Part shown: positions 16,089 through 24,467 of the stretch, one piece after another
Numbering within the stretch: the first letter of the stretch is position 1
How the letters are laid out: each line of letters opens with the position of its first letter
Source of the DNA: Clostridia bacterium
Lineage (GTDB): Bacteria > Bacillota > Clostridia > UBA1381
Direction: 5' to 3'
DNA: 64,000 nt
Assembly: GCA_017621875.1 (NCBI GenBank)
Contig: JAGASE010000021.1
Span: 1 to 64,000 of the forward strand
The notes under the pieces: model-generated
Database searches by the model: none
What the model saw: only the letters and a program-made list of their open reading frames with translations
What the model was told of the DNA's origin: nothing
Program-made: the position numbers and the translations under genes

Positions 16089-17864
16089 TCAGCAGGTTGT
16101 GTTCACAATTCGCTCGTCAATTCTTATTGTTGCATCATCCAAAAGCTGAGATTTGTGAAGATTGTGATGCATTTTTGCTCTGTCGTTTCTTGAAGACTTG
16201 TCCCTTGAGCCGGAAAAGATATATCCTTCGGTTCGCATATAAGCACACCATCTCATATGCTCGGTTATTGAGGCTGTTTCTCCCGACAAATGCTCTGCTT
16301 TCCTGTATTTGTCATGAATGGCAGTTGCCATTGAGGAATTTCTGCAGTACTCGGATTTTTCAAATTCCTTGATTGCTTTTTCTTTTTTTACTTCCCATTT
16401 TTCGGGCGTGTCATCGGGCGATTTTGCCCAGCTTAAATGGCAATTAAGTGCAAGCTCCTCCAGTTCTTCATTTATAATAGAGTTATATGAAAAACGGCTG
16501 CTTATATTTCCTATTATTTCTATATCATAGCTGTCGCCGGTATAATTAACAAGATTTCTGGTTTCTAAAATTTTGTATTTAATATCGCTGTAAACTATTG
16601 CTCTTATTACAGGATAAAGTCCGATACGCTCAAAAAGAATACGCAGGTTGATTGCTGTTTCAATATTAAGCTCATCGTTTCCGAGGGACACATAAACCAC
16701 CGAGGTGTTGGTAAGCGTGGAAACGATTTCGTGAAGCCTGTAGGTTTTGATATCAACTTCGTTGAAAAATTTGAGGTTATATCTTGCCTCTCCGAACTGC
16801 TCGTTTCCGTTAAGCGATATTATTTCGGGACATTCACTCTGAAAGCGTGCTTCGGCATTTTCCTTGTCAATAACATTTATTTCAAGATCATAGCCGGGTA
16901 GTTGTCCGCACCAAAGCAGAGCTTTTGCAATTTCCGTGCCGTAGCCGCCGAAGCCGACTATCAGGGTAGAAATGATTTTTTTGTCCTTGCGGACGGTTAC
17001 ATGCTCTGTTATCAGGCTGTTATAAATTATGGAATGAGCAAGCGAACGGTCCTCATTAATTCTGCGTACCTTCATAACGCCATGCTCAACCGAGTCAAGC
17101 AGCAGCTCGCCCTCTTTTGATGTGGAGAAGGTGTATACCTCGGTTTTCGGGCGGCTGTTGAATTTGTCTATTATATTAAGCGACGCCTCAAGATTGACCG
17201 ATTCATTCTCGCTTAAAGTAAAGAAGACTGTTCTTGTATCGGAGCCGCGGAGCTTAAGTCCTGCCTCAGTTATGTCCTTTTTAAAAAATATCGCTTTTAT
17301 TTCCTTTGCGTCTTCAATCAGGTCGTATGCGGCCTCATCCGATTCGGAAAAAACATTCATAAATGCAATGGCGGCAGTTGGGAATTTTTCTCGTATTGAC
17401 TTTGCCAGGGCAAGAGATTTTTCCGAAAGCTCGGACAGTACAAAGATGTCATTTTTGCGTGTTGTAAAGTATCTGAAATATGAGGTTATGCTTTCAAAAA
17501 AGGATAATACAAAGCTGAAGGTACAAATCGGAGCGGCAAACAAAAGAAAGGATAAATAGAAAAAGGTAATCCATGTATGCGTTCCGACAAGCCTAAAGGC
17601 TTCGCCGAGATTTCCGAAGTCATAGCCTGTTAGCATGACCTGTATTGTATGAAAAAGTGCAAGAAAAATTGCAGCGAGTTTACCATATGCAGCTCTATAA
17701 TCGGCAAAAAGCATTACGGAAAAGACTGACAAAAATGCACCTGCAACCAATATGTAGGATAATTTGATGCTTTTGTATTTTTTTTGAAGCTTTGATGTGG
17801 AAAATGCCAGATAAGCCGTAGCAATAAAAAAGCCTATCGATAAAATAAGACATAAATAACTCAT
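16089..17864 (-). CDS. Membrane protein with two RCK/TrkA-N-like domains and RyR-like tail
   Basis: A 591-residue protein with four N-terminal hydrophobic segments (about 2-21, 35-57, 63-85 and 94-130). A first Rossmann-like domain follows (RKNDIFVLSELSEKSLALAK), and then a second with the dinucleotide loop VGFGGYGTEIAKAL. The C terminus (EHMRWCAYMRTEGYIFSGSRD..MHHNL) matches the RyR-domain pattern of EHxRW, GxxxG-RD and H-P/N-L. The layout suggests a ligand-gated ion channel or a membrane sensor of a nucleotide-like signal. The start at 17864 (MSYLCLIL) has AAGGAG seven bases upstream; a 20-residue upstream extension has none. It is divergent from the CARF-nuclease gene. Ion selectivity and ligand are unknown. 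Confidence 0.75.
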   Translation of the reverse strand: MSYLCLILSIGFFIATAYLAFSTSKLQKKYKSIKLSYILVAGAFLSVFSVMLFADYRAAYGKLAAIFLALFHTIQVMLTGYDFGNLGEAFRLVGTHTWITFFYLSFLLFAAPICTFSFVLSFFESITSYFRYFTTRKNDIFVLSELSEKSLALAKSIREKFPTAAIAFMNVFSESDEAAYDLIEDAKEIKAIFFKKDITEAGLKLRGSDTRTVFFTLSENESVNLEASLNIIDKFNSRPKTEVYTFSTSKEGELLLDSVEHGVMKVRRINEDRSLAHSIIYNSLITEHVTVRKDKKIISTLIVGFGGYGTEIAKALLWCGQLPGYDLEINVIDKENAEARFQSECPEIISLNGNEQFGEARYNLKFFNEVDIKTYRLHEIVSTLTNTSVVYVSLGNDELNIETAINLRILFERIGLYPVIRAIVYSDIKYKILETRNLVNYTGDSYDIEIIGNISSRFSYNSIINEELEELALNCHLSWAKSPDDTPEKWEVKKEKAIKEFEKSEYCRNSSMATAIHDKYRKAEHLSGETASITEHMRWCAYMRTEGYIFSGSRDKSSRNDRAKMHHNLHKSQLLDDATIRIDERIVNTTC

Positions 17865-17933
17865 AGTACGCTCCTTGTTTTTGTAACTTTGTAATTTTTC
17901 TGCCATGCCGGGCAGAGGTGTCAATGTGATAAA

Positions 17934-17962
17934 ATTATACCATATTAATGAAGGAAAAGCAA
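17934..17962 (-). promoter_or_regulatory. Promoter of the RyR/RCK membrane protein
   Basis: On the minus strand TTGCTT (17957-17962), 17-bp spacer and TATAAT (17934-17939). It is about 30 bp from the divergent promoter of the CARF-nuclease gene, so one regulator could affect both. Confidence 0.65.
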
Positions 17963-17989
17963 CAACAAGTAAAAAAAACTCATATAATG

Positions 17990-18018
17990 TTGAATTTTAA
18001 GAGGGGGTATGATATAAT
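17990..18018 (+). promoter_or_regulatory. Promoter of the CARF-nuclease/AAA/ClpP transcript
   Basis: TTGAAT (17990-17995), 17-bp spacer and perfect TATAAT (18013-18018). The predicted start near 18025 leaves a leader of only about 8 nt before the GTG codon at 18033. Confidence 0.75.
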
Positions 18019-18032
18019 AATTAGAACTGGGG

Positions 18033-19259
18033 GTGCTTGAAATTAAAACTCTAATTGAATTATTTGACAGCTGTCAGATTGAAAATGTCATTGCGGGACT
18101 GAGGTTTAAGCCCGAAAAGATTATATTTGTCGGCTTTAAAGAGGTAATGACCAGAAAGAGGACGGAGGACCTCAAGCGTTTTTTTGAATTACGCGGCGTG
18201 AATATTGCCACAGAATATGAGGTTGTGGGCAGATATGATTTTGATTTTATTGTAAATAAGCTTAATGAGATACTTGATAACAACGAGGACTGCTGCTTTG
18301 ACCTGACCGGCGGCAAAGAGCTTGTGCTGGCGGCTATGGGCATGGTGTCTGCACTAAGGGATATTCCCATGCTGCAGTTTAACGTGAGGTCGGGGAACCT
18401 TATCAGAGTTAAAAACTGCGATGATATTGAGGATACGCAGAAATCTTCAATGCTGATAAGCGAGAGCGTTGTGTTAAACGGCGGAGTGATTGTTTACAAT
18501 GATAACGAGGATTTTAAATGGGAGCTGACCGCGGATTTTAAGCGTGATATTGATACAATATGGAGAATGTGCAAAAGAAATTGCGGACTTTGGAACAGGC
18601 AGTCAAATGTCTTTGAAAGCTTTGAGCGGTTCGGAAGAATTGACGACACTCTTACTGTAAGCGTAAGCTTAAAGCATATGCGTGACGGCAAGCACGATAC
18701 AATGCTTAATTCGAGAATTATTAATGAGCTGATTAAAAACGAGCTGATTATGGATTTTGTCTGCGAGGAGGACTATCTGACCTTCAGATATAAAAACGTA
18801 CAGGTTCGCCAATGCCTCATAAAGGCAGGGAATATTTTAGAGCTTTATGCTTACATGACCGCAAGGGAGATTGCAAAGGAAGAGCCTGATTATTACGATG
18901 ATATTGATATCGGAGTCTTCGTGGACTGGGACGGAATAATTCATGACGGCACTACACAGGAAAGGGACACCAGAAACGAAATTGACATTATTCTTATGCG
19001 TGATTTAATTCCGATTTTTATATCCTGTAAGAACGGTGAGGTACATAAGGAGGCTTTGTATGAGCTGTCTGCAGTTGCGGAGAGATTCGGCGGAGAGTAT
19101 GCCAAAAAAATTCTTTTAACAACGTATGTAAGTCAGGACGCAGAAAGCCGCAAATATCTTCTTCAGCGGGCAAGGGATATGCAGATTGACGTTATTGAGG
19201 GCGTTGACAGAATGGACAAGGACGAATTTTTTGCAACACTCAGAAAGAGAGCTAAATAA
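18033..19259 (+). CDS. Card1/Can2-like protein: CARF domain plus PD-(D/E)XK nuclease (DUF1887)
   Basis: A 408-residue protein. The N-terminal half is CARF-like, with the motif DLTGGKE at residues 90-96, where this family binds cyclic oligoadenylate. The C-terminal half carries nuclease motifs: NILELYAY (E270), NEIDIIL (D318) and FISCKNG (K333). Relatives (Card1, Can2, DUF1887) are type III CRISPR ancillary nucleases activated by cyclic oligonucleotides. No CRISPR array, Cas10 or cas gene is visible within 64 kb. The activator may come from elsewhere, or the CARF domain may sense another nucleotide. In the E-x-K motif the acid position is Ser331. GTG start with an almost leaderless mRNA. The AAA+ gene follows after 31 bp. 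Confidence 0.82.
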   Translation: MLEIKTLIELFDSCQIENVIAGLRFKPEKIIFVGFKEVMTRKRTEDLKRFFELRGVNIATEYEVVGRYDFDFIVNKLNEILDNNEDCCFDLTGGKELVLAAMGMVSALRDIPMLQFNVRSGNLIRVKNCDDIEDTQKSSMLISESVVLNGGVIVYNDNEDFKWELTADFKRDIDTIWRMCKRNCGLWNRQSNVFESFERFGRIDDTLTVSVSLKHMRDGKHDTMLNSRIINELIKNELIMDFVCEEDYLTFRYKNVQVRQCLIKAGNILELYAYMTAREIAKEEPDYYDDIDIGVFVDWDGIIHDGTTQERDTRNEIDIILMRDLIPIFISCKNGEVHKEALYELSAVAERFGGEYAKKILLTTYVSQDAESRKYLLQRARDMQIDVIEGVDRMDKDEFFATLRKRAK

Positions 19260-19290
19260 TAAAAACTATTAATGAAGGTAGGTAAAAATA

Positions 19291-21375
19291 ATGAAAGCCG
19301 GAATATTGGTTATAAAATTTGAGCAGGAATGGATTTCACAGAATGAGGATAGATATTCTGTTATAGATGATGTTCTGCGTGCGATAAGACCGCATTACAA
19401 TGACGGTATGCTTGTGGTAGTAGACAAGGACGAAAATCAGTGCCGAGTGGTTGTGGCGGGAGATAAGCTCCTCGACGAAAGTGAGGTTATCGGTCTTGTT
19501 AAAAGCGATGTTTTAGATGAGGGCGAAGAGGTAAAATGCGATGTAAGCCTTGAGGATGCGGACAGTGAGAAGCTTAAAAGCGTTTTAGAGCCGATAAGGG
19601 ACGAGCTTTTGGGACGGTACATACGGATTTTGAAGGAAGAATTTGCAGTCGATTTTCCGCCCAATAAAGTGGCAGCGGTAAAGGAAGAAATGCATAAGGA
19701 GAGTCAGAATAAGGATAAGGAAGAAGCTGAGCTTATAGGAATTGAGCCGATTAAGGCATGGGCAAATGAGCTTGAAGTAATCTCCAAAAGATTCAAGGAC
19801 TTTACGCTTGATTCGGAGGTTATTAATAACCAGACATTTATTTTATCTATAAACAAGGGCAACGGTCTTACAACGGTTTTGAAGCTTATGACAAGGGCAT
19901 TGGAGCAGTCGGGACTTATGCGATTCCGCGGAACAAAGGAATTTGTTGAATGGAAACTGGAATATAACGACAGCCCGAATGAATTTCCAAGCTTTGAGGG
20001 ACTTTTAAAGGCGATAAACAGGTGTGAGGACGGCGAGAATTACAGAGGTCTTGTATGCATAAACATGGAGGAATGGCTGGACCATCTTTCGGATAAAAGA
20101 ATAGACCAGCTGCTGCGGTTTGTATGGGGTTTCAGAAATCAGATAATCTTTGTTTTCACAATTCCGTATGCAGAGGATTCCGTTATTGAAAAGCTGTACG
20201 ACAGAATTGACGACATAATAAGCGTACGAACAATGAAGTTTGTGCCGCCGTCAGACGAGCAGTATTTTGTCTTTTTCAAAGGCTTTTTTGAAAAATATAA
20301 TATTTCCGTTTCGGATAATGTGAAGGCAGCCTTTATTTCCAAGATGACAGAGGAGAAAAATGACGGTAAATTTTACGGATTTAACACTGTGAATAAAATC
20401 GCCAACGAGCTTTTGTATAACGCCATTGTAAATGCTGCAAAAAATGACACTGAAATTTCTAAAGAGATAACAGCGGAGGATTTTGCAAAGCTGTACGGAA
20501 TAGAGGAAACGCAGGATATAAGCGGAGTTGAGCAGCTTAATGGAATGGTAGCTTTGGAGGACGTTAAAAACAAGGTACGCGAAATATTGTCAATGGTTAA
20601 GCTTCAAAAGGAGCTGTATGCTAAGGGAAATTCCGAAATAAAGCCATGCTTCCATATGATGTTTTTGGGAAATCCGGGAACGGGTAAAACTGTCGTAGCA
20701 AGAATAATCGGCAGAATCTTTAAGGAGGAGGGACTTCTTGAGATAGGTAATTTCTTCGAGGTATCAAGAAAGGATTTTATCGGTAAATTTGTCGGTCATA
20801 CCGCTCCTAAAACTATGGAAATCTGCAGAAATGCATACGGCTCGGTGCTTTTTATCGACGAGGCGTATACGCTTGCGGATGAAAGAGACGGCTACAGCAA
20901 AGAGGCAATAGGAACGCTGATTGCCGAAATGGAAAATAACCGCGATAAAATGGTTGTGATTTTTGCCGGATACGAAAAAGAGCTTGAGGAGCTGTTTGAC
21001 ATGAATCCCGGACTTCGCGACAGAATACCGCATAAGATTAATTTCCCTAACTATAACCGCGAGGAGCTTAAACAAATATTCTTCATGCACCTTAAAAATA
21101 AAATCAGCTGCGATGAAAGCTTTGAAAAAGAGGCAGACGTATTTTTCAGAGATTTCCCTGAGGAGATTATGCAGGAAAGAGATTTCAGTAACGGCAGATT
21201 TGTAAGAAATCTGGCGGAGCGAATTATTTCCAAGGCGGCAATGCGGTTTGAAATGTCGGGTACGGCAATAGAGGAATTTGCACTTACTGCAAATGATTTC
21301 AGCGTTGCTGTTGCAGATAATGATTTCAGTAAATTATTCAAGAAGGTGAAGCACGTAAAGACAATCGGATTTTAA
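19291..21375 (+). CDS. CbbX-like AAA+ ATPase ending in an IGF tail
   Basis: A 694-residue cytosolic protein. Residues 1-150 are acidic and of unknown fold. Residues about 180-330 look like a degenerate AAA module with a corrupted P-loop (SINKGNGLTT). Residues about 415-650 form an intact CbbX/SpoVK-type AAA+ domain with Walker A GNPGTGKT (460-467), Walker B VLFIDEA (519-525), a sensor-1 region MVVIFAGYEKE, and an arginine-finger region GLRDRIP. These ATPases remodel protein complexes. The protein ends ...KTIGF. The tripeptide IGF matches the ClpP-docking loop of ClpX-type unfoldases, and a ClpP gene is next. ATG start with AAGGTAGG upstream. It lies between the CARF nuclease and ClpP, probably in one operon. 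Confidence 0.85.
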   Translation: MKAGILVIKFEQEWISQNEDRYSVIDDVLRAIRPHYNDGMLVVVDKDENQCRVVVAGDKLLDESEVIGLVKSDVLDEGEEVKCDVSLEDADSEKLKSVLEPIRDELLGRYIRILKEEFAVDFPPNKVAAVKEEMHKESQNKDKEEAELIGIEPIKAWANELEVISKRFKDFTLDSEVINNQTFILSINKGNGLTTVLKLMTRALEQSGLMRFRGTKEFVEWKLEYNDSPNEFPSFEGLLKAINRCEDGENYRGLVCINMEEWLDHLSDKRIDQLLRFVWGFRNQIIFVFTIPYAEDSVIEKLYDRIDDIISVRTMKFVPPSDEQYFVFFKGFFEKYNISVSDNVKAAFISKMTEEKNDGKFYGFNTVNKIANELLYNAIVNAAKNDTEISKEITAEDFAKLYGIEETQDISGVEQLNGMVALEDVKNKVREILSMVKLQKELYAKGNSEIKPCFHMMFLGNPGTGKTVVARIIGRIFKEEGLLEIGNFFEVSRKDFIGKFVGHTAPKTMEICRNAYGSVLFIDEAYTLADERDGYSKEAIGTLIAEMENNRDKMVVIFAGYEKELEELFDMNPGLRDRIPHKINFPNYNREELKQIFFMHLKNKISCDESFEKEADVFFRDFPEEIMQERDFSNGRFVRNLAERIISKAAMRFEMSGTAIEEFALTANDFSVAVADNDFSKLFKKVKHVKTIGF

Positions 21376-21492
21376 TAAATCTGAGAGAACTTGCAGCTTG
21401 TTAAAAATATTAAAGCCGGGCGTGGCGGGCAGAAATTTCTTCTGCACGTGGTTTGCCGGAAAAGAGGATATATCAAAGGAGGATAAAGAACA
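21376..21492 (+). other. 117-bp leader between AAA+ and ClpP genes
   Basis: This gap contains GCAGAAATTTCTTCTGC and outer CCGG repeats that could fold into a hairpin, but no T-run and no clear promoter. Co-transcription with the AAA+ gene is therefore likely. AAAGGAGG at the end is the ClpP ribosome site. Confidence 0.4.
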
Positions 21493-22077
21493 ATGATTTT
21501 AATGCCTAATTTTTTTGAGAAGGAAAATGGAATGGAACGCGGATACGACCTTGCGTCACGTCTTTTAAAGGACAGAATTATTTTAATGTTCAGCGAGGTT
21601 AATGATGATTTGGCGTGCAGCATTATCGCACAGATGCTGTACTTAGAGTCGGTTGACCCCGATAAGGATATATATTTGTACATAAATTCGCCGGGCGGAT
21701 CGGTAAGTGCAGGTCTTGGCATATATGATACGATGCGTCACTTAAAGTGCGACGTTTCAACAATCTGCGTGGGACTTGCCGCAAGCATGGGAGCATTTTT
21801 ACTTTCTTCGGGAACGAAGGGAAAAAGGACATCACTTGAAAACAGTCAGATTATGATACATCAGCCTTTAGGCGGTGCACGCGGACAGGCAACCGATATA
21901 GAAATTACTGCAAGAAATATCATAAGAATAAAGGAACGCCTTAACACTATTTTAGCAAAAAATACAGGTCAGACGCTTGAGAAAATACAAAATGATACAG
22001 AGCGTGATAACTGGATGTTCCCGGAGGAAGCGTTAGAGTACGGCTTAATTGACCAAATTATCTCCGAGGACGAGTAA
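21493..22077 (+). CDS. clpP: ATP-dependent protease proteolytic subunit, ClpP family
   Basis: A 194-residue ClpP with the complete catalytic triad: S98 (GLAASMGAF), H123 (MIHQPLGG) and D172 (ERDNWM). [11 protein letters not shown] and the [11 protein letters not shown] region are also conserved. ClpP forms a barrel that needs an AAA+ unfoldase to feed it. No clpX or tig lies beside it, as would be usual for the housekeeping copy. Instead the neighbour is the IGF-ended AAA+ protein, suggesting a dedicated paralogue. Without the rest of the genome it could still be the only ClpP. ATG start, AAAGGAGG eleven bases upstream. A terminator follows. Confidence 0.92.
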   Translation: MILMPNFFEKENGMERGYDLASRLLKDRIILMFSEVNDDLACSIIAQMLYLESVDPDKDIYLYINSPGGSVSAGLGIYDTMRHLKCDVSTICVGLAASMGAFLLSSGTKGKRTSLENSQIMIHQPLGGARGQATDIEITARNIIRIKERLNTILAKNTGQTLEKIQNDTERDNWMFPEEALEYGLIDQIISEDE

Positions 22078-22098
22078 AAATTGATTTTATGCTGACTT

Positions 22099-22127
22099 CC
22101 TCCGATAGAAATATCGGGGGATTTTTT
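22099..22127 (+). terminator. Terminator after ClpP
   Basis: CCTCCGATA, loop GAAA and TATCGGGGG form a 9-bp stem followed by a T6 run. It closes the CARF-AAA-ClpP transcript. Confidence 0.88.
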
Positions 22128-22219
22128 GTTATTAGGAAAATGCGTGTGAAATCTTACATAAAATTACAGGAATTTTACACAAACAATACAATCATGTGAC
22201 ATAAAAATGGCAGAATTTG

Positions 22220-22248
22220 TTGACACATGTGGAATTATGTAGTAAAAT
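22220..22248 (+). promoter_or_regulatory. Promoter of the vWA-tubulin operon
   Basis: Perfect TTGACA (22220-22225), 17-bp spacer and TAAAAT (22243-22248). ACATGTG-like sequences around 22193-22232 occur twice and could be operator half-sites. Confidence 0.82.
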
Positions 22249-22305
22249 TTATAATGTATATTTGTATCGTTTACAAAATTTATTGCAATAAAGGGGAAGG
22301 AAAGA

Positions 22306-24447
22306 ATGAAAAAAAGTATAAAGCATATGGCAATATGCATGCTTTTGATTGTGCTGAGTGTGTTTCAGCTTGACTGTGGAACGGTTTTGGAGGCGGCAAC
22401 AGTAACCAAAAACAGCAAAACCTATGAGATTGCGGTTGTGTTTGACAATTCCGGCTCGATGTATAAGAATCAGGCATGGTGCAGAGCCAAGTATGCAATG
22501 GAAATTTTTGCGTCAATGATGAACTACGAAAACGGAGATGTATTAAAAATATTTCCTATGTGGCCCGTAACGACCGACGGTACTAAGCCTGCTTCGGGCG
22601 GAAGCTATGAAGGAATTGAAATAAGAAGCAGCAGTGATATTAATAAAATAAGCAATTTATATACGGTAGTGGCGTCCAATACGCCGTTTGCTCCTGTTAC
22701 CGAGGCGTATAACGCACTTTTAGGCTCAGGTGCGAGCGAAAAATGGCTTATAGTTTTAACCGATGGTGAATTTAACGAGGAGGCTCGCGGACAAAAGGCG
22801 ACAATAAAGCTGCAGAGCAGGCTTTCGGAGCTGGCGTCGGAAAATATCAAGGTGCAGTATCTGGGAATGGGAGCGGCTACGGCGTTAAAATCCGATGAAT
22901 CTCGGTGCTTTTATGCAAAAAAATCCTCCGAAACAAGCCTTAAAGAGGATTTGGTGAGCATATGCAATACTATTTTTCAGCGTTCTGCCCTGCCGAATAA
23001 TTATTTGTCAGGCTCTGCGTTGACGCTTGATATGTCCATGAAAAATCTCATTGTATTTGTCCAGGGAGCGGACGCCAAAATCGGCTCGCTGCTTGCTGCG
23101 GACAATACCCCTGTAAAGGAAATCTTAAACAGCGGGCAGAGAAGGTACAGTGAAATTAAGGCGGGCGGATATGAGAACGCACCTGTTGATACAACCTTGG
23201 CAGGTCAGGTTGTTACCTTCGGACCGTGTCCCAAGGGCAGCTACACGCTGGAATATTCAAACGCTGCGTCGATTCAGGTCTTCTATGAGCCTGATGTTGA
23301 TATAAGCCTGTCGCTGACAAACAGTGACGGACAGCCGGTTGATTATAAAACAGGGCAGATAAGTGCCGGAAATTATACCGCAAATTACGGAATTATTGAC
23401 GCTGTTACAGGCGAGGACGTGACAAAATCGCCGCTTATGGGCAGCGATGTTGTTATGTCAGGAAAGCTCGTGGCATCAGACGGCACCGAAACGGAAATAA
23501 CAAGCGGCGGAACGGTCGCTATTAACCCCGATGATGCAACCAAGATTATAATTAAGGGTACATATCTTAAGGATTATACAATATCTACCGAAGACGATCC
23601 GGCTTCATTTCCGGCAATAAAGGTGGATTTTCCGGAGCTTAAAGGGCTGGGACTTAAGGCATCTACCGAACAGCCAAGCTCGTGGTTTCAGACAGGTAAG
23701 GAAAGCGGCTGGAAGCCCATCAGGGTTTCGGCAACGCTTGCAGGTGAGCCTCTTACAGATGAGCAGCTGTCGGCACTTATACCGAGTCTGACATTCTCAA
23801 AGGATATTACCTATTCATATAAAATCCTGCCGGGAGAGTCGGCGTTTGAAATTAATATAGGATATGATGAAAACGGCAGCTATACCAAGCCGGAGAGCGG
23901 AAAATATAAGCTAACAGCATCGGCAGCACTGACAGATGAATACGGACGTGATATGCAGGACGAGACCTCCATGGAATTTGAGGTACACGGCTACAGTGCA
24001 ATATGGCGGTGGCTGAAATGGCTGATAATTATTTTAATACTTCTATTAATTACGGCGTTTATCCTTACAAGAAAGGCATGGCCTAAGGAAATGTATTTTG
24101 TATGCGGAAAACGCAGAGGAAAAATCAATATCAGCAAAAATATGAATATTGTATCAAACGCCTATCCAAACGTACTGTCGTGTGCGGCGGAGAAATCCTC
24201 CAAGCTGTATCAGAAGTTCGGCAAAAGTGCGGGAGTTAGAATCACAAAGGTTACGCCGATGTTCAATGTGGTGTCCTTCAAAATCGGAAGCAGTCCCACA
24301 TACACTAAGGACGGCAAGGATTACGTGGACTCAAGCGGAAAGACGTTTAAGGGAGTAAACCTTAAGAACAACACGAGAATAATCGTGGAGTTTAAGGGAA
24401 ATAAGCCGCCTATAGACGGCAAAATAAGCATGAATGGTAAGAAATAA
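22306..24447 (+). CDS. Membrane-anchored extracellular vWA-domain protein
   Basis: A 713-residue protein with an N-terminal signal peptide and then a von Willebrand A domain (about 40-230). Its intact metal-binding motif is DNSGS (D47, S49, S51), and LTDGEF is also present. The middle is beta-rich and of unknown fold. One TM helix lies near residues 568-590 (WLKWLIIILILLLI), followed by a ~120-residue basic, positively ended cytoplasmic tail. Most of the protein therefore faces outside while the tail can contact cytosolic partners, plausibly the tubulin-like protein encoded 20 bp downstream. vWA domains bind proteins through Mg2+; the partner is unknown. AAAGGGGAAGG precedes the ATG. Confidence 0.82.
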   Translation: MKKSIKHMAICMLLIVLSVFQLDCGTVLEAATVTKNSKTYEIAVVFDNSGSMYKNQAWCRAKYAMEIFASMMNYENGDVLKIFPMWPVTTDGTKPASGGSYEGIEIRSSSDINKISNLYTVVASNTPFAPVTEAYNALLGSGASEKWLIVLTDGEFNEEARGQKATIKLQSRLSELASENIKVQYLGMGAATALKSDESRCFYAKKSSETSLKEDLVSICNTIFQRSALPNNYLSGSALTLDMSMKNLIVFVQGADAKIGSLLAADNTPVKEILNSGQRRYSEIKAGGYENAPVDTTLAGQVVTFGPCPKGSYTLEYSNAASIQVFYEPDVDISLSLTNSDGQPVDYKTGQISAGNYTANYGIIDAVTGEDVTKSPLMGSDVVMSGKLVASDGTETEITSGGTVAINPDDATKIIIKGTYLKDYTISTEDDPASFPAIKVDFPELKGLGLKASTEQPSSWFQTGKESGWKPIRVSATLAGEPLTDEQLSALIPSLTFSKDITYSYKILPGESAFEINIGYDENGSYTKPESGKYKLTASAALTDEYGRDMQDETSMEFEVHGYSAIWRWLKWLIIILILLLITAFILTRKAWPKEMYFVCGKRRGKINISKNMNIVSNAYPNVLSCAAEKSSKLYQKFGKSAGVRITKVTPMFNVVSFKIGSSPTYTKDGKDYVDSSGKTFKGVNLKNNTRIIVEFKGNKPPIDGKISMNGKK

Positions 24448-24467
24448 AAAGAAAAGGGGTAAAAACA

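Noticed and set aside
18033-22077. Type III CRISPR locus around the CARF nuclease
   Set aside because: No repeat-spacer array and no cas gene was found in the whole window.
22306-22410. Lipoprotein signal on the vWA membrane protein
   Set aside because: QLDC does not fit the lipobox; an ordinary signal peptide or anchor is more likely.
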